Part shown: one piece after another, positions 24,809 to 32,908 of the stretch
How positions within the stretch are numbered: the stretch's first letter is position 1
Layout: each line of letters starts with the position of its first letter
Assembly (NCBI GenBank): GCA_944392255.1
Contig: CALXVY010000011.1
Coordinates: 1-40,934 of the forward strand
Reading direction: 5' to 3'
Source: an uncultured Alphaproteobacteria bacterium
GTDB taxonomy: Bacteria > Pseudomonadota > Alphaproteobacteria > RF32 > CAG-239
Length of the DNA stretch: 40,934 nt
The notes under the pieces: model-generated
What the model was told of the DNA's origin: nothing
What the model saw: the letters and a program-made list of their open reading frames with translations, nothing else
Databases searched by the model: none
Translations under genes and position numbers: made by a program

Positions 24809-27511
24809 ATGACTAAATGGGTATATACATTTGGAAACGGCAAAGCCGAAGGCGACGCCAGCATGCGTAATCTCCTTGGCGGTAAAGGTGCTAACCTTGC
24901 TGAAATGAACAAGGTCGGCTTGCCTGTACCTCCGGGATTTACCGTTACAACCGAAGTTTGCACTTACTACTATGCAAACAACAACACTTATCCGGCTGAT
25001 CTTAAAGATCAAGTTAGAGAAGCTGTTGCCGGCGTTGAAAAAATTATGGGCAAAAAATTTGCCGATGCCAACAACCCGTTACTCTTCTCCGTTCGTTCAG
25101 GCGCCAGAGTTTCTATGCCTGGTATGATGGATACAGTTTTGAACTTGGGCTTGAATGATGAAACCGTTAAAGCTTTGGCTAAAGCTAGTGGTTCTGAAAG
25201 ATTTGCTTACGACTCTTATCGTCGTTTCTTGCAAATGTTCTCCGATGTGGTTTTGGGTGCCGATTTGGACCTCTATGAAGGCGCTTTGGAGAAAATGAAA
25301 GAATCTAAAGGTTATAAATCTGATACAGATTTGACAGCTGAAGATTTGAAAGAACTCGTTAACCAATATAAAGAAATCGGTCAAAAAACCGGTAAAGTCG
25401 TTCCGCAAGATCCTTGGGATCAATTGTGGGCTGGTATCGGTGCCGTTTTCGGTTCTTGGATGTCTGCTCGTGCTATCACCTATCGTAAATTGAACAACAT
25501 TCCGGGTGACTGGGGTACAGCTGTTAACGTTCAAACCATGGTGTTCGGTAACGCTGGTGATGACTGCGCTACCGGTGTTTGCTTCTCTCGTGACCCGGCT
25601 ACCGGTGAAAACAGATACTACGGTGAATACCTCGTCAACGCTCAAGGTGAAGACGTTGTTGCTGGTATCCGTACTCCGCAACCGATGGCTAGCGAAGGCA
25701 AAGGTAACTCTTTGGAAGAATTGTGGCCGAACCTTTACAAAGAATTGGTTGACGCTAGAAACAACCTCGAAAATCACTACAAAGATATGCAAGATATGGA
25801 ATTCACCATTGAACACGGTAAACTCTGGATGTTGCAATGCCGTAACGGTAAACGTACCGCTGCTGCTGCCGTTCGTATGGCTGTTGAAATGGTTGAAGAA
25901 GGCTTGCTCAATAAAGAAGAAGCTATTATGCGCGTTGGTGCTGACCAATTAGACCAATTGTTGCACCCAATGCTCGACCCGAAAGCTAAGAAAAACGTTA
26001 TCGCTACTGGTTTGCCGGCTTCTCCTGGAGCTGCTGTTGGTCGCGCTGTTTTCAATGCTGAAGATGCTGAAAACTGGGCTAACAAAGGTGAAAAAGTTAT
26101 CCTTATCCGTAACGAAACTTCTCCTGAAGATATCGGTGGTATGCACGCTTCTCAAGGTGTGATTACTGCTCGCGGTGGTATGACCTCTCACGCAGCCGTT
26201 GTTGCTCGTGGTATGGGTACTCCTTGCGTATCTGGTTCTAACGATATCACTATCGACTATGCTAAGAAAACAATGACCACAAAATCCGGTGTTGTTGTTA
26301 AAGAAGGCGACTGGGTATCTTTGGACGGTGCTAAAGGTCAAATCATTGAAGGTCAAATCCCGACTGTTAACGTTGAAATGACTGGTAACTTCGGTAAACT
26401 CATGAGCTGGGTTGATGAAATCCGTACTTTGAAAGTTCGCGCTAACGCTGAAACTCCGAAAGATGCTCAACAAGCTCTTGACTTTGGTGCTGAAGGTATT
26501 GGTTTGGCTCGTACAGAACACATGTTCTTTGATGCTGACCGTATTCCGGATATGCGCGCTATGATTTTGTCTGATACAACAGAAGGTCGTCGTGCTGCTT
26601 TGGCTCGTTTGTTGCCTTACCAAAAACAAGACTTTAAAGACTTGTTCAAAATCATGAACGGCTTGCCGGTTACTATCCGCTTGCTCGATCCGCCTTTGCA
26701 CGAATTCTTGCCGCATACTGATGCTGAAATGCAAGAATTGGCTAACAAAATGGGCATGACTTTGGAACAAGTTAAGACTCGCGCTAATGCTTTGCATGAA
26801 GCTAACCCGATGCTTGGTCACCGTGGTTGCCGTTTGGCCGTTACATATCCTGAAATTGCCGAAATGCAAACTCGCGCTATTCTTGAAGCCGCTTTGGAAT
26901 GCCAAGATGCAGGTATTAAAGTAATTCCTGAAATCGAAGTTCCTTTGATTGGCTCTAAGAAAGAGTTGGATATTGTTAAACACACTATCGACGAAACAGC
27001 TGAAAAAGTATTTGCTGAAAAAGGTAAGAAGATTGAATACCTCGTTGGTACAATGATTGAATTGCCACGCGCTGCTTTGCAAGCTGAAAACATTGCTGAA
27101 ACCGCTGGTTTCTTCGGCTTCGGTACCAATGACTTGACCCAAACAACTTTGGGTATGAGCCGTGATGATACCGGTGCAATCCTCGATGAATACCGCGCTA
27201 AAGGTGTTTATGTTGCTGATCCGTTCGCATCTATTGATGTTGAAGGTGTTGGTAAATTGGTTCGTCGTGCTGCCGTTGAAGGTCGCGCTACTAACCCTGA
27301 TTTGCACTTGGGTGTTTGCGGTGAACATGGTGGTGATCCGAAATCTATCGAATTCTTTGATGAAGTAGGTTTGGATTATGTATCTTGCTCTCCGTTCCGC
27401 GTACCGGTTGCTCGTTTGGCTGCCGCTCAAGCTGCCGTTAAACACAAAGGCCAAAAGAAGGCTGTTGACGGTGCTTGTCATGGTGGTTGCAGCAGCAAAA
27501 AATGCGCCTAA
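24809..27511 (+). CDS. ppdK: Pyruvate, phosphate dikinase
   Basis: This 900-residue enzyme interconverts pyruvate + ATP + Pi and PEP + AMP + PPi in the cytosol. The N-terminal ATP-grasp domain (LLGGKGANLAEM, FSVRSGARVSMPGMMDT) is followed by the swivelling phosphohistidine domain with H461 in GGMTSHAAVVARGMG. The TIM-barrel domain carries the acid residue C837 in GVCGEHGG. The length is normal. An unusual tail follows the barrel: DGACHGGCSSKKCA, with three cysteines and a histidine. Codon use is biased as in highly expressed genes. In an anaerobe with AdhE it likely serves PPi-linked glycolysis. It is monocistronic, with a structured leader and a terminator downstream. Confidence 0.97.
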   Translation: MTKWVYTFGNGKAEGDASMRNLLGGKGANLAEMNKVGLPVPPGFTVTTEVCTYYYANNNTYPADLKDQVREAVAGVEKIMGKKFADANNPLLFSVRSGARVSMPGMMDTVLNLGLNDETVKALAKASGSERFAYDSYRRFLQMFSDVVLGADLDLYEGALEKMKESKGYKSDTDLTAEDLKELVNQYKEIGQKTGKVVPQDPWDQLWAGIGAVFGSWMSARAITYRKLNNIPGDWGTAVNVQTMVFGNAGDDCATGVCFSRDPATGENRYYGEYLVNAQGEDVVAGIRTPQPMASEGKGNSLEELWPNLYKELVDARNNLENHYKDMQDMEFTIEHGKLWMLQCRNGKRTAAAAVRMAVEMVEEGLLNKEEAIMRVGADQLDQLLHPMLDPKAKKNVIATGLPASPGAAVGRAVFNAEDAENWANKGEKVILIRNETSPEDIGGMHASQGVITARGGMTSHAAVVARGMGTPCVSGSNDITIDYAKKTMTTKSGVVVKEGDWVSLDGAKGQIIEGQIPTVNVEMTGNFGKLMSWVDEIRTLKVRANAETPKDAQQALDFGAEGIGLARTEHMFFDADRIPDMRAMILSDTTEGRRAALARLLPYQKQDFKDLFKIMNGLPVTIRLLDPPLHEFLPHTDAEMQELANKMGMTLEQVKTRANALHEANPMLGHRGCRLAVTYPEIAEMQTRAILEAALECQDAGIKVIPEIEVPLIGSKKELDIVKHTIDETAEKVFAEKGKKIEYLVGTMIELPRAALQAENIAETAGFFGFGTNDLTQTTLGMSRDDTGAILDEYRAKGVYVADPFASIDVEGVGKLVRRAAVEGRATNPDLHLGVCGEHGGDPKSIEFFDEVGLDYVSCSPFRVPVARLAAAQAAVKHKGQKKAVDGACHGGCSSKKCA

Positions 27512-27517
27512 AAATTT

Positions 27518-27608
27518 GTGAGGAGGCTATCATATTTGAAATTTTCTCACTTATGTACTTTTCTTGGTACACGGCGTTCGAAAATTTCTCTATAGCATAG
27601 CCTCTCAC
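27518..27608. repeat. Long quasi-palindromic element (nested three-helix hairpin)
   Basis: The outer helix pairs GTGAGGAGGCTAT (27518-27530) with ATAGCCTCTCAC (27597-27608), one bulged G. The middle helix pairs GAAATTTTC (27538-27546) with GAAAATTTC (27580-27588). The inner helix pairs TGTAC (27554-27558) with GTACA (27567-27571). It begins 6 bp after the ppdK stop. It may be a mobile palindromic repeat or an mRNA 3' structure. Confidence 0.6.
27572..27600. repeat. Degenerate 29-bp repeat, copy 1
   Basis: CGGCGTTCGAAAATTTCTCT and the following 9 bases match 27701-27729 at about 22 of 29 positions. On the minus strand both copies read Gly-x-x-Ala-x-x-Lys-Phe-Ser-Asn-Ala. Confidence 0.5.
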
Positions 27609-27651
27609 GGCAACTTGCTAATAATTAGTCAAGTTGATTGCAACTAAGTTA

Positions 27652-27688
27652 GAAAAAAATGCCTGATGAAAGTCAGGCATTTTTTTTG
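27652..27688 (+). terminator. Terminator of ppdK
   Basis: AATGCCTGA (27658-27666) pairs with TCAGGCATT (27673-27681), followed by a run of T to 27687. Confidence 0.9.
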
Positions 27689-27700
27689 TTGTAAGAAGTG

Positions 27701-27729
27701 CGGCATTTGAAAATTTCTGCGTAGCATGA
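27701..27729. repeat. Degenerate 29-bp repeat, copy 2
   Basis: CGGCATTTGAAAATTTCTGC plus the next 9 bases; second copy of the element at 27572-27600, between two terminators. Confidence 0.5.
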
Positions 27730-27742
27730 ATTCCATATGTTG

Positions 27743-27779
27743 AAAAAAAAGCGTCTGAACTTATCAGGTGCTTTTTTTT
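27743..27779 (+). terminator. Second terminator-like hairpin downstream of ppdK
   Basis: GCGTCTGA (27751-27758) pairs with TCAGGTGC (27764-27771) with two G-U pairs, flanked by A8 and T8. It may be a further terminator, a repeat relic, or work on the minus strand. Confidence 0.6.
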
Positions 27780-27837
27780 GACAAGATTTAGATTTTGAGC
27801 TACAATATTTTTTATGTAAATGCTTGGGAGAAAATCC

Positions 27838-29439
27838 ATGAATAAAGCAAAACAATTTTTTCAGAAAGAATATTTAGACAATAAGCAAACTCCGGCGCTT
27901 ATGTTGCTCAACGGAAAAGAATATGTGATTCCTCGTGCGTACCTCAATCAGACATCTGATTTAAAGTTGGCTCAAGATAATTTTATTGATGATTTTTTTG
28001 ATGCTCAACAACAAGACCTTTCTTTATATGAAGAAAATAAAATTGAACCCAAAGAAATTGTTTGGACGGACGGAAAAACAAAATATACCTTCTTTGTTCC
28101 TTTTGCTTTGAAAGATAAAAATCTTTCCAATAGTGAAATTGTTTCTATGGTTTTCAAAAAAGCAGAAAGAAAATATAGAAAGGCAGCAAGGTATGCTCAG
28201 CACATTCAACAAGCTTATCCTGACTCTAAAAAAACTTATGGTGTGTCGACGGCTGATGTTAAATCATTGCGTAAGCAATATCATGTCTATTTGTGGAACA
28301 AAACCAAAGATAAAACTAAATATGGTGCATTGCTTGTGGGAGATTTTGCTCGCAAAGGAATTAAAGTTGGTGCTAAAGCTGTTAAAATCGGAACTGAAAA
28401 AATTGTTGAATTGACTCCCGAAAAATTTAAAAAAATAGCCAAACGTTATGCTTTGGTAACATTAGTTGGAGGAGCTAGTCTGGCCGGTAGTACACATGCT
28501 TTGCGTTCTGCGTTCTCATTGCCAAAACAAGATTTAATGGAACAAGTACTTCCTTTAAGTGATGAGCAGTTTTCAGAGCTTGAAACAAATCTGGAAAAGT
28601 TATCTTCAGATCAAAACTTAAAAGAAGTATTGAAAGAAAAAAAACAAATTGTTAGCCATAATAAACAAGTGTTTTTGGATAATATAAATGAGTTGAAAGC
28701 TGTTTTATGTTTTATGGAAAATTTTGCAGATTCAACTTTTTTAGATGGAAAAGGTGTGCCTACAATCGGATATGGGTGCACTTATTTTATTGATGAAAAT
28801 GGTAAAGGCGATAGAGACATTTCTCCGGTTAAACTTAATATGACAATGACTATGGAAGAAGCAAATGTGCAAAAAGATCGTTATCTTATGTATAGGGTTT
28901 TACCTCAAATTATGCGAGATGTTAAGGTTCCGCTTTCTGGAGAAGAGATGATTGCTTCTTGTTCTTTTGCTTATGTTGTTGGTCCAGGAAATTTTAAATC
29001 TTCAGAGTATCTCTCAGCTTTAAATAGAGGGGTTAAAGGGGCAAAGTTGGGACGATATTTGTTAGGATATGCAAAAGATCAAGGTGTAGTAAAGCGTAAT
29101 TTATTTGCAAATTATATCCTTACCAAAAAACTGAAACCGGTTGATTTTTTAGATTTACGTACGGAAGGTTGCTATACCTTGGAGATGGATGATTGTTGCT
29201 TTATGAGCGATGGTTGCGTTAAGAGGGATAAAAACGGTTTGGGGCGATTTAAAGATGATAGATTTGAAGAAAATTTAGCCAAAGCCAAATTAAACAGATA
29301 TTCTCCCAAAATTGGCCCATGTCTTTTAGTTCATGAAGTGTTATCAGAAGATGTGGTTAATATTGTAAAAAAACATGCGCAGACTAAGAATGCTTCTTTA
29401 TTGCAGCTTCTGGCAGAAAAAATAGGTTGTGAACGATAG
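27838..29439 (+). CDS. Protein with C-terminal GH24 lysozyme-like domain and long N-terminal extension
   Basis: I choose ATG 27838 (533 residues; MNKAKQFFQKEY), preceded by GGGAG; a TTG 18 bp earlier is also in frame. Residues about 205-221 are a possible membrane helix (YALVTLVGGASLAGS). The region from 290 on matches phage-type GH24 lysozymes: E294, D303 and T309 have exactly the spacing of the T4 lysozyme triad E11-D20-T26, in MENFADSTFLDGKG and VPTIGYG. Later come SFAYVVGPGNF and GVVKRNLF, where the family has a G-L-xx-RR segment. It probably cleaves peptidoglycan after membrane export. The ~200-residue N-terminal part and a C-terminal cysteine cluster (CYTLEMDDCCFMSDGC) are unfamiliar. 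Confidence 0.75.
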   Translation: MNKAKQFFQKEYLDNKQTPALMLLNGKEYVIPRAYLNQTSDLKLAQDNFIDDFFDAQQQDLSLYEENKIEPKEIVWTDGKTKYTFFVPFALKDKNLSNSEIVSMVFKKAERKYRKAARYAQHIQQAYPDSKKTYGVSTADVKSLRKQYHVYLWNKTKDKTKYGALLVGDFARKGIKVGAKAVKIGTEKIVELTPEKFKKIAKRYALVTLVGGASLAGSTHALRSAFSLPKQDLMEQVLPLSDEQFSELETNLEKLSSDQNLKEVLKEKKQIVSHNKQVFLDNINELKAVLCFMENFADSTFLDGKGVPTIGYGCTYFIDENGKGDRDISPVKLNMTMTMEEANVQKDRYLMYRVLPQIMRDVKVPLSGEEMIASCSFAYVVGPGNFKSSEYLSALNRGVKGAKLGRYLLGYAKDQGVVKRNLFANYILTKKLKPVDFLDLRTEGCYTLEMDDCCFMSDGCVKRDKNGLGRFKDDRFEENLAKAKLNRYSPKIGPCLLVHEVLSEDVVNIVKKHAQTKNASLLQLLAEKIGCER

Positions 29440-29440
29440 G

Positions 29441-30736
29441 CTAATGTTTTTTGCTTTTTAGAGCTTTTTTTACTTTGCTGAATGTGCCGATATCTTCTGA
29501 TAAATGAGCAAATATATGTGTCGGGGCCAAAGGTTGTGGCGTGGTTGGTGTGTTGTTAATGTAGTTAACATCACGGGTAGCAATTTGCTTAAAGGTGAAT
29601 ACGATAACAGCTCCGGTAACGATAGAAAAGGATAGTAAAAAGCAGATGTTGCCGAAAAATTGCATCATGGCTGATATGATAATCGGGCCAATAATCAATC
29701 CCATACTTTGCAATAAAATCAACATGCCGCTGGCTTGCGTCCTTTCGGCATCTTCTAGTTTATCGTTTGTATGAGAAACGCTTATCGGATACATGACAAA
29801 AATTCCACAGCCTAAAAATATGGCAGAAATGGCCAAGATAATCATATTTTCATCTAGCAAAAATTGTAGCCATGGCGCAATTAAAAATAAGAATCCTGAT
29901 GTCCACATCAAGACAAAACGGCGGTCAAATTTATCTGATAATTTACCTATGGGAAGTTGTGCCAGCATGCCGCCAAAAATTCCGCAAAACATAAAAATTG
30001 AAGTCTGTTCAATATTTAATCCCATATTCTTGGCAAAAATAGCACCCAAAGTATAAAATGCACCGACTAAGAATCCGCTGGCAAAGCACCCGATAACTCC
30101 AACCGGAACTTTTTTATATAATTCTTTTAAGGGCATAGATTTGTGTACGGAAATATCCGGTGCCGGCAAGGCTGTTAATGAAATGGGAACAAGAGCAATG
30201 GAAAATAAGCCGGCAACTACGGCATATATAATCATGCCATTTTTATCTGGAATATTTAACAACAACTGGCCTAAGCTTGAACCTAAATAGGTGCTGAGCA
30301 TATATAAGGACATAATAATGCCGCGGTTTTTGTTATTGGCTCTGGTGTTTAACCAACTTTCCAAACACAAAAAACATGTGCCGATGCAATAACCTTCAAA
30401 TAGACGCAATGCGCCCCAATAAATTGCATTTATTTCTATATAATGCAGAGGGACAATGGCAGAAAAAGTGGAGATAAAAGCGCAAAATGTACGGATATGT
30501 CCAACCTTGTTGATGATGCGATATGAGGTTAGTGAAGCTATAACATATCCTAAATAATATAAAGATAAAACAATACCGGCTTGAGCTGTATCTATGCCGT
30601 TTCCGGTCATGCGCAATGCTAAGGTTGATGATAAAAGCGAAAATGCGCAACAGGTTAAACCCGTGCCGGCAAAAAACGCCGATAATGGGCTGACAATGGT
30701 TTTGATTGATGAAAAAACAACTTTAAAGGCTGACAT
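29441..30736 (-). CDS. MFS transporter, YcaD-like
   Basis: The 431-residue protein has 12 membrane helices and the MFS loop motif after helix 8 (GKLSDKFDRR); the first-half equivalent is degenerate (YRIINKVGHIR). The sequence LRLFEGYCIGTCFLCLESWLN is typical of the YcaD/sugar-efflux-like group. The C-terminal tail of about 45 residues is cytoplasmic and basic. It exports or imports an unknown small solute at the inner membrane. It converges with the GH24 gene with a 1-bp gap and diverges from opgG. Confidence 0.87.
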   Translation of the reverse strand: MSAFKVVFSSIKTIVSPLSAFFAGTGLTCCAFSLLSSTLALRMTGNGIDTAQAGIVLSLYYLGYVIASLTSYRIINKVGHIRTFCAFISTFSAIVPLHYIEINAIYWGALRLFEGYCIGTCFLCLESWLNTRANNKNRGIIMSLYMLSTYLGSSLGQLLLNIPDKNGMIIYAVVAGLFSIALVPISLTALPAPDISVHKSMPLKELYKKVPVGVIGCFASGFLVGAFYTLGAIFAKNMGLNIEQTSIFMFCGIFGGMLAQLPIGKLSDKFDRRFVLMWTSGFLFLIAPWLQFLLDENMIILAISAIFLGCGIFVMYPISVSHTNDKLEDAERTQASGMLILLQSMGLIIGPIIISAMMQFFGNICFLLSFSIVTGAVIVFTFKQIATRDVNYINNTPTTPQPLAPTHIFAHLSEDIGTFSKVKKALKSKKH

Positions 30737-30887
30737 TCTTTTATCCTCTTCTTTATGCTCATAGTGATAATCCTTTCATAAAAATAGTCAAGATTTTAGG
30801 TTTTGAGTATGTATAAAAGAGGTTGACTTTTATCTTATTCTGCATTGTTATAAAGGCAAGTCGACTTAATATATTTGGAAAGAAAAT

Positions 30888-32468
30888 ATGATAAAAAAGA
30901 TTATTTGGTTTCTGGTGGCAGCACTTGTGATTGCTGCCGGTGCTTATTTTGCTTGGCAAAAATATCTTCTTTGGCAAGCTGAAAGTATGGCGGAAGAACA
31001 AGCTAAATTGGCCGATGGCTTTAATAAGGAACAGCTTGTTGAAATTGCTAAAAAATTGTCCCAAAAGGCTTATGAAAAGCCAGTTGATAATTTGCCCGAA
31101 GAACTGAAGAATCTGGATTATGATCAACATCGAGATATTCGTTTTGTGCGTGAAAACGGTCCTTGGTATAATAAGAAATTGCCGTTTGAAGTACAATTCT
31201 TTCATTTAGGTTCAATGTTTCAAATTTCGGTGCCGATTAATGAAATTGTTAACGGAAAAGTGCAGCCGATTAAATATTCTTCCGAGTTTTTTAATTATGG
31301 TAAAAATAAGCTCGATACAGATGCTTTAAAAAATGTCGGATATGCCGGTTTTAGACTTCATTATCCTTTGAATACAAGGCAGTATTATGATGAATTGATT
31401 TCTTTTCTCGGCGCAAGCTATTTCAGAGCACTTGCCGTTGGGCAGAAATATGGAATCTCGGCACGTGGTTTGGCAATTGATACGGCTGTTCAAACCGGAG
31501 AAGAATTTCCGATTTTTAAGGAATTTTGGTTAAAACGTCCTAAACGTTATGACCAAAGTATTGAGGTCTATGCTTTGCTCGATAGTCCCAGTGTTACCGG
31601 AGCTTATGTTTTTGTTATTACACCAGGGATGAATACAACCATTAAAGTTGATGCAACACTCTTTCCCAGAAAAGATATTAATAAGCTTGGTGTAGCACCT
31701 TTGACATCAATGTATCTCTTTGGTGAAAATAGCAAAAATAGGTTTGATGACCATCGTCCCGAAGTTCATGACAGCGATGGTTTGCTCGTTTGGAATGGTA
31801 GCGGTGAATGGCTTTGGCGTCCGCTTGATAATTCAAAATATTTAAGAATTAGTTCTTTCTCGGATAATAATCCAAAAGGTTTTGGTTTAATGCAGCGTGA
31901 TCGCAATCCTGAGCATTATATGGATTTTGAAGCTATGTATGAGCAACGCCCCAGTGTTTGGGTAGAACCTTTGGAAGCTTGGGGAAAAGGTGTGGTCCAA
32001 TTGGTTGAAATACCTTCGGTTCAAGAAATTCATGATAATATCGTTGCTTACTGGGTGCCTGATGAAAAAATTAAAGCAGGTAAAGAATATCATTACAGCT
32101 ATATGCTCCATTGGGCAAATCGTTTGCCGGTTGATAACGGCTTGGCTAAAATTGAGGCTACATATACCGGTATTGGCGGTGTTTCTGGTATGCTTGAAAA
32201 TGAAAAACGTAAGTTTGTTATAGATTTTCAAAATATTAAAATTAAAAACTTAAAACAAGCCATTGAGCAAGGTGATGTTAAGGCCAATATTTCGGTTAGT
32301 GAAGGCGATGTTAAAGGTCATCATTTAATGTATAATCCTCTTACCGGAGGCGCATTGCTTTATATGGATTTCAAACCCAATGGCAAAACTTCCGAAATTA
32401 GAATGAATTTGGAAGATAAAAACGGAAAAAGACTTTCCGAAATATGGAGTTATCAATGGTTGCCTTAA
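30888..32468 (+). CDS. opgG: Glucan biosynthesis protein OpgG/OpgD family
   Basis: This 526-residue periplasmic protein has an N-terminal hydrophobic segment (residues 4-24, IIWFLVAALVIAAGAYFAW) acting as signal or anchor. It carries the family blocks: YDQHRDIRF, YAGFRLHYPLN, FLGASYFRA, GLAIDTA, EFPIFKEFW and LMQRDRNPEHYMD. OpgG and OpgD shape and branch osmoregulated periplasmic glucans; family members are beta-1,2-glucan-cleaving enzymes (GH186). With opgH downstream it forms the glucan operon. E. coli OpgG/OpgD are similar in length. Confidence 0.95.
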   Translation: MIKKIIWFLVAALVIAAGAYFAWQKYLLWQAESMAEEQAKLADGFNKEQLVEIAKKLSQKAYEKPVDNLPEELKNLDYDQHRDIRFVRENGPWYNKKLPFEVQFFHLGSMFQISVPINEIVNGKVQPIKYSSEFFNYGKNKLDTDALKNVGYAGFRLHYPLNTRQYYDELISFLGASYFRALAVGQKYGISARGLAIDTAVQTGEEFPIFKEFWLKRPKRYDQSIEVYALLDSPSVTGAYVFVITPGMNTTIKVDATLFPRKDINKLGVAPLTSMYLFGENSKNRFDDHRPEVHDSDGLLVWNGSGEWLWRPLDNSKYLRISSFSDNNPKGFGLMQRDRNPEHYMDFEAMYEQRPSVWVEPLEAWGKGVVQLVEIPSVQEIHDNIVAYWVPDEKIKAGKEYHYSYMLHWANRLPVDNGLAKIEATYTGIGGVSGMLENEKRKFVIDFQNIKIKNLKQAIEQGDVKANISVSEGDVKGHHLMYNPLTGGALLYMDFKPNGKTSEIRMNLEDKNGKRLSEIWSYQWLP

Positions 32469-32902
32469 AAGTTCAAAGCCTTGATGGTATTGTGACGGCA
32501 TATGCCCAAAGTTTGGGATATCGTGATGAAGGTTTACAAAAAATCGTAAACTTTTTGATGGATAATTATGCCGAAAAGCTTAATCAAGAAGATGTGATTG
32601 CTTCTTTAGATGAAATTTTATATGCGACGGTAAAAAAATTTATTCCGACACCACGTGGTGAAAAAATGCAAGCTTTGGCTATGTTTAAGGCGATTTTTCT
32701 GTTAAATGACGGCGCGGAAAAATGTGGCTTGGCTTTGTTTGAAAAGGGCGAAATTTCTCCTGAATTGCAACAGCTTTTGAAAGAAAATGTGCTGCAATCG
32801 GCGCCGCAGATTAAAGCTTCCAAAATGGATGCGCAGAAAATTGAAACAATTGATTTTTTTGCTTTTTTAGGTAAACTTTTTCATTTATTCCGTAAAGGTT
32901 AA
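32456..32902 (+). CDS. Unknown small protein encoded between opgG and opgH
   Basis: I choose ATG 32456 because GGAG at 32446-32449 lies 6 nt upstream; an ATG at 32444 is in frame but has no such site. The 148-residue product is mostly helical, with no signal peptide or membrane helix and few recognisable motifs (GLQKIVNFLMDNYAEKL, ALAMFKAIFLLNDG). Its start overlaps opgG by 13 bp and its stop is 6 bp before opgH, so it belongs to the same operon. A cytosolic role in controlling or assisting OpgH is inference. Confidence 0.8.
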   Translation: MVALKVQSLDGIVTAYAQSLGYRDEGLQKIVNFLMDNYAEKLNQEDVIASLDEILYATVKKFIPTPRGEKMQALAMFKAIFLLNDGAEKCGLALFEKGEISPELQQLLKENVLQSAPQIKASKMDAQKIETIDFFAFLGKLFHLFRKG

Positions 32903-32908
32903 TAATCT

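Larger units (their letters stand above)
27512..27837. other. Intergenic region downstream of ppdK: structured elements and two terminators
   Basis: No gene is supported here. It contains a 91-nt quasi-palindrome (27518-27608), a degenerate second copy of its right part (27701-27729), and two terminators. One minus-strand open frame (27618-27839) only reads through these hairpins. Confidence 0.6.

Noticed and set aside
25949..27481. Long open frame antisense to ppdK (510 codons), and another at 25097-25948
   Set aside because: They mirror the strong codon bias of ppdK, have no start signals and show no protein-like composition; ppdK itself is certain.
27618..27839. Minus-strand frame of 73 codons downstream of ppdK
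   Set aside because: It only reads through two terminator hairpins and a repeat copy; no ribosome binding site. Kept as evidence for the repeat, not as a gene.
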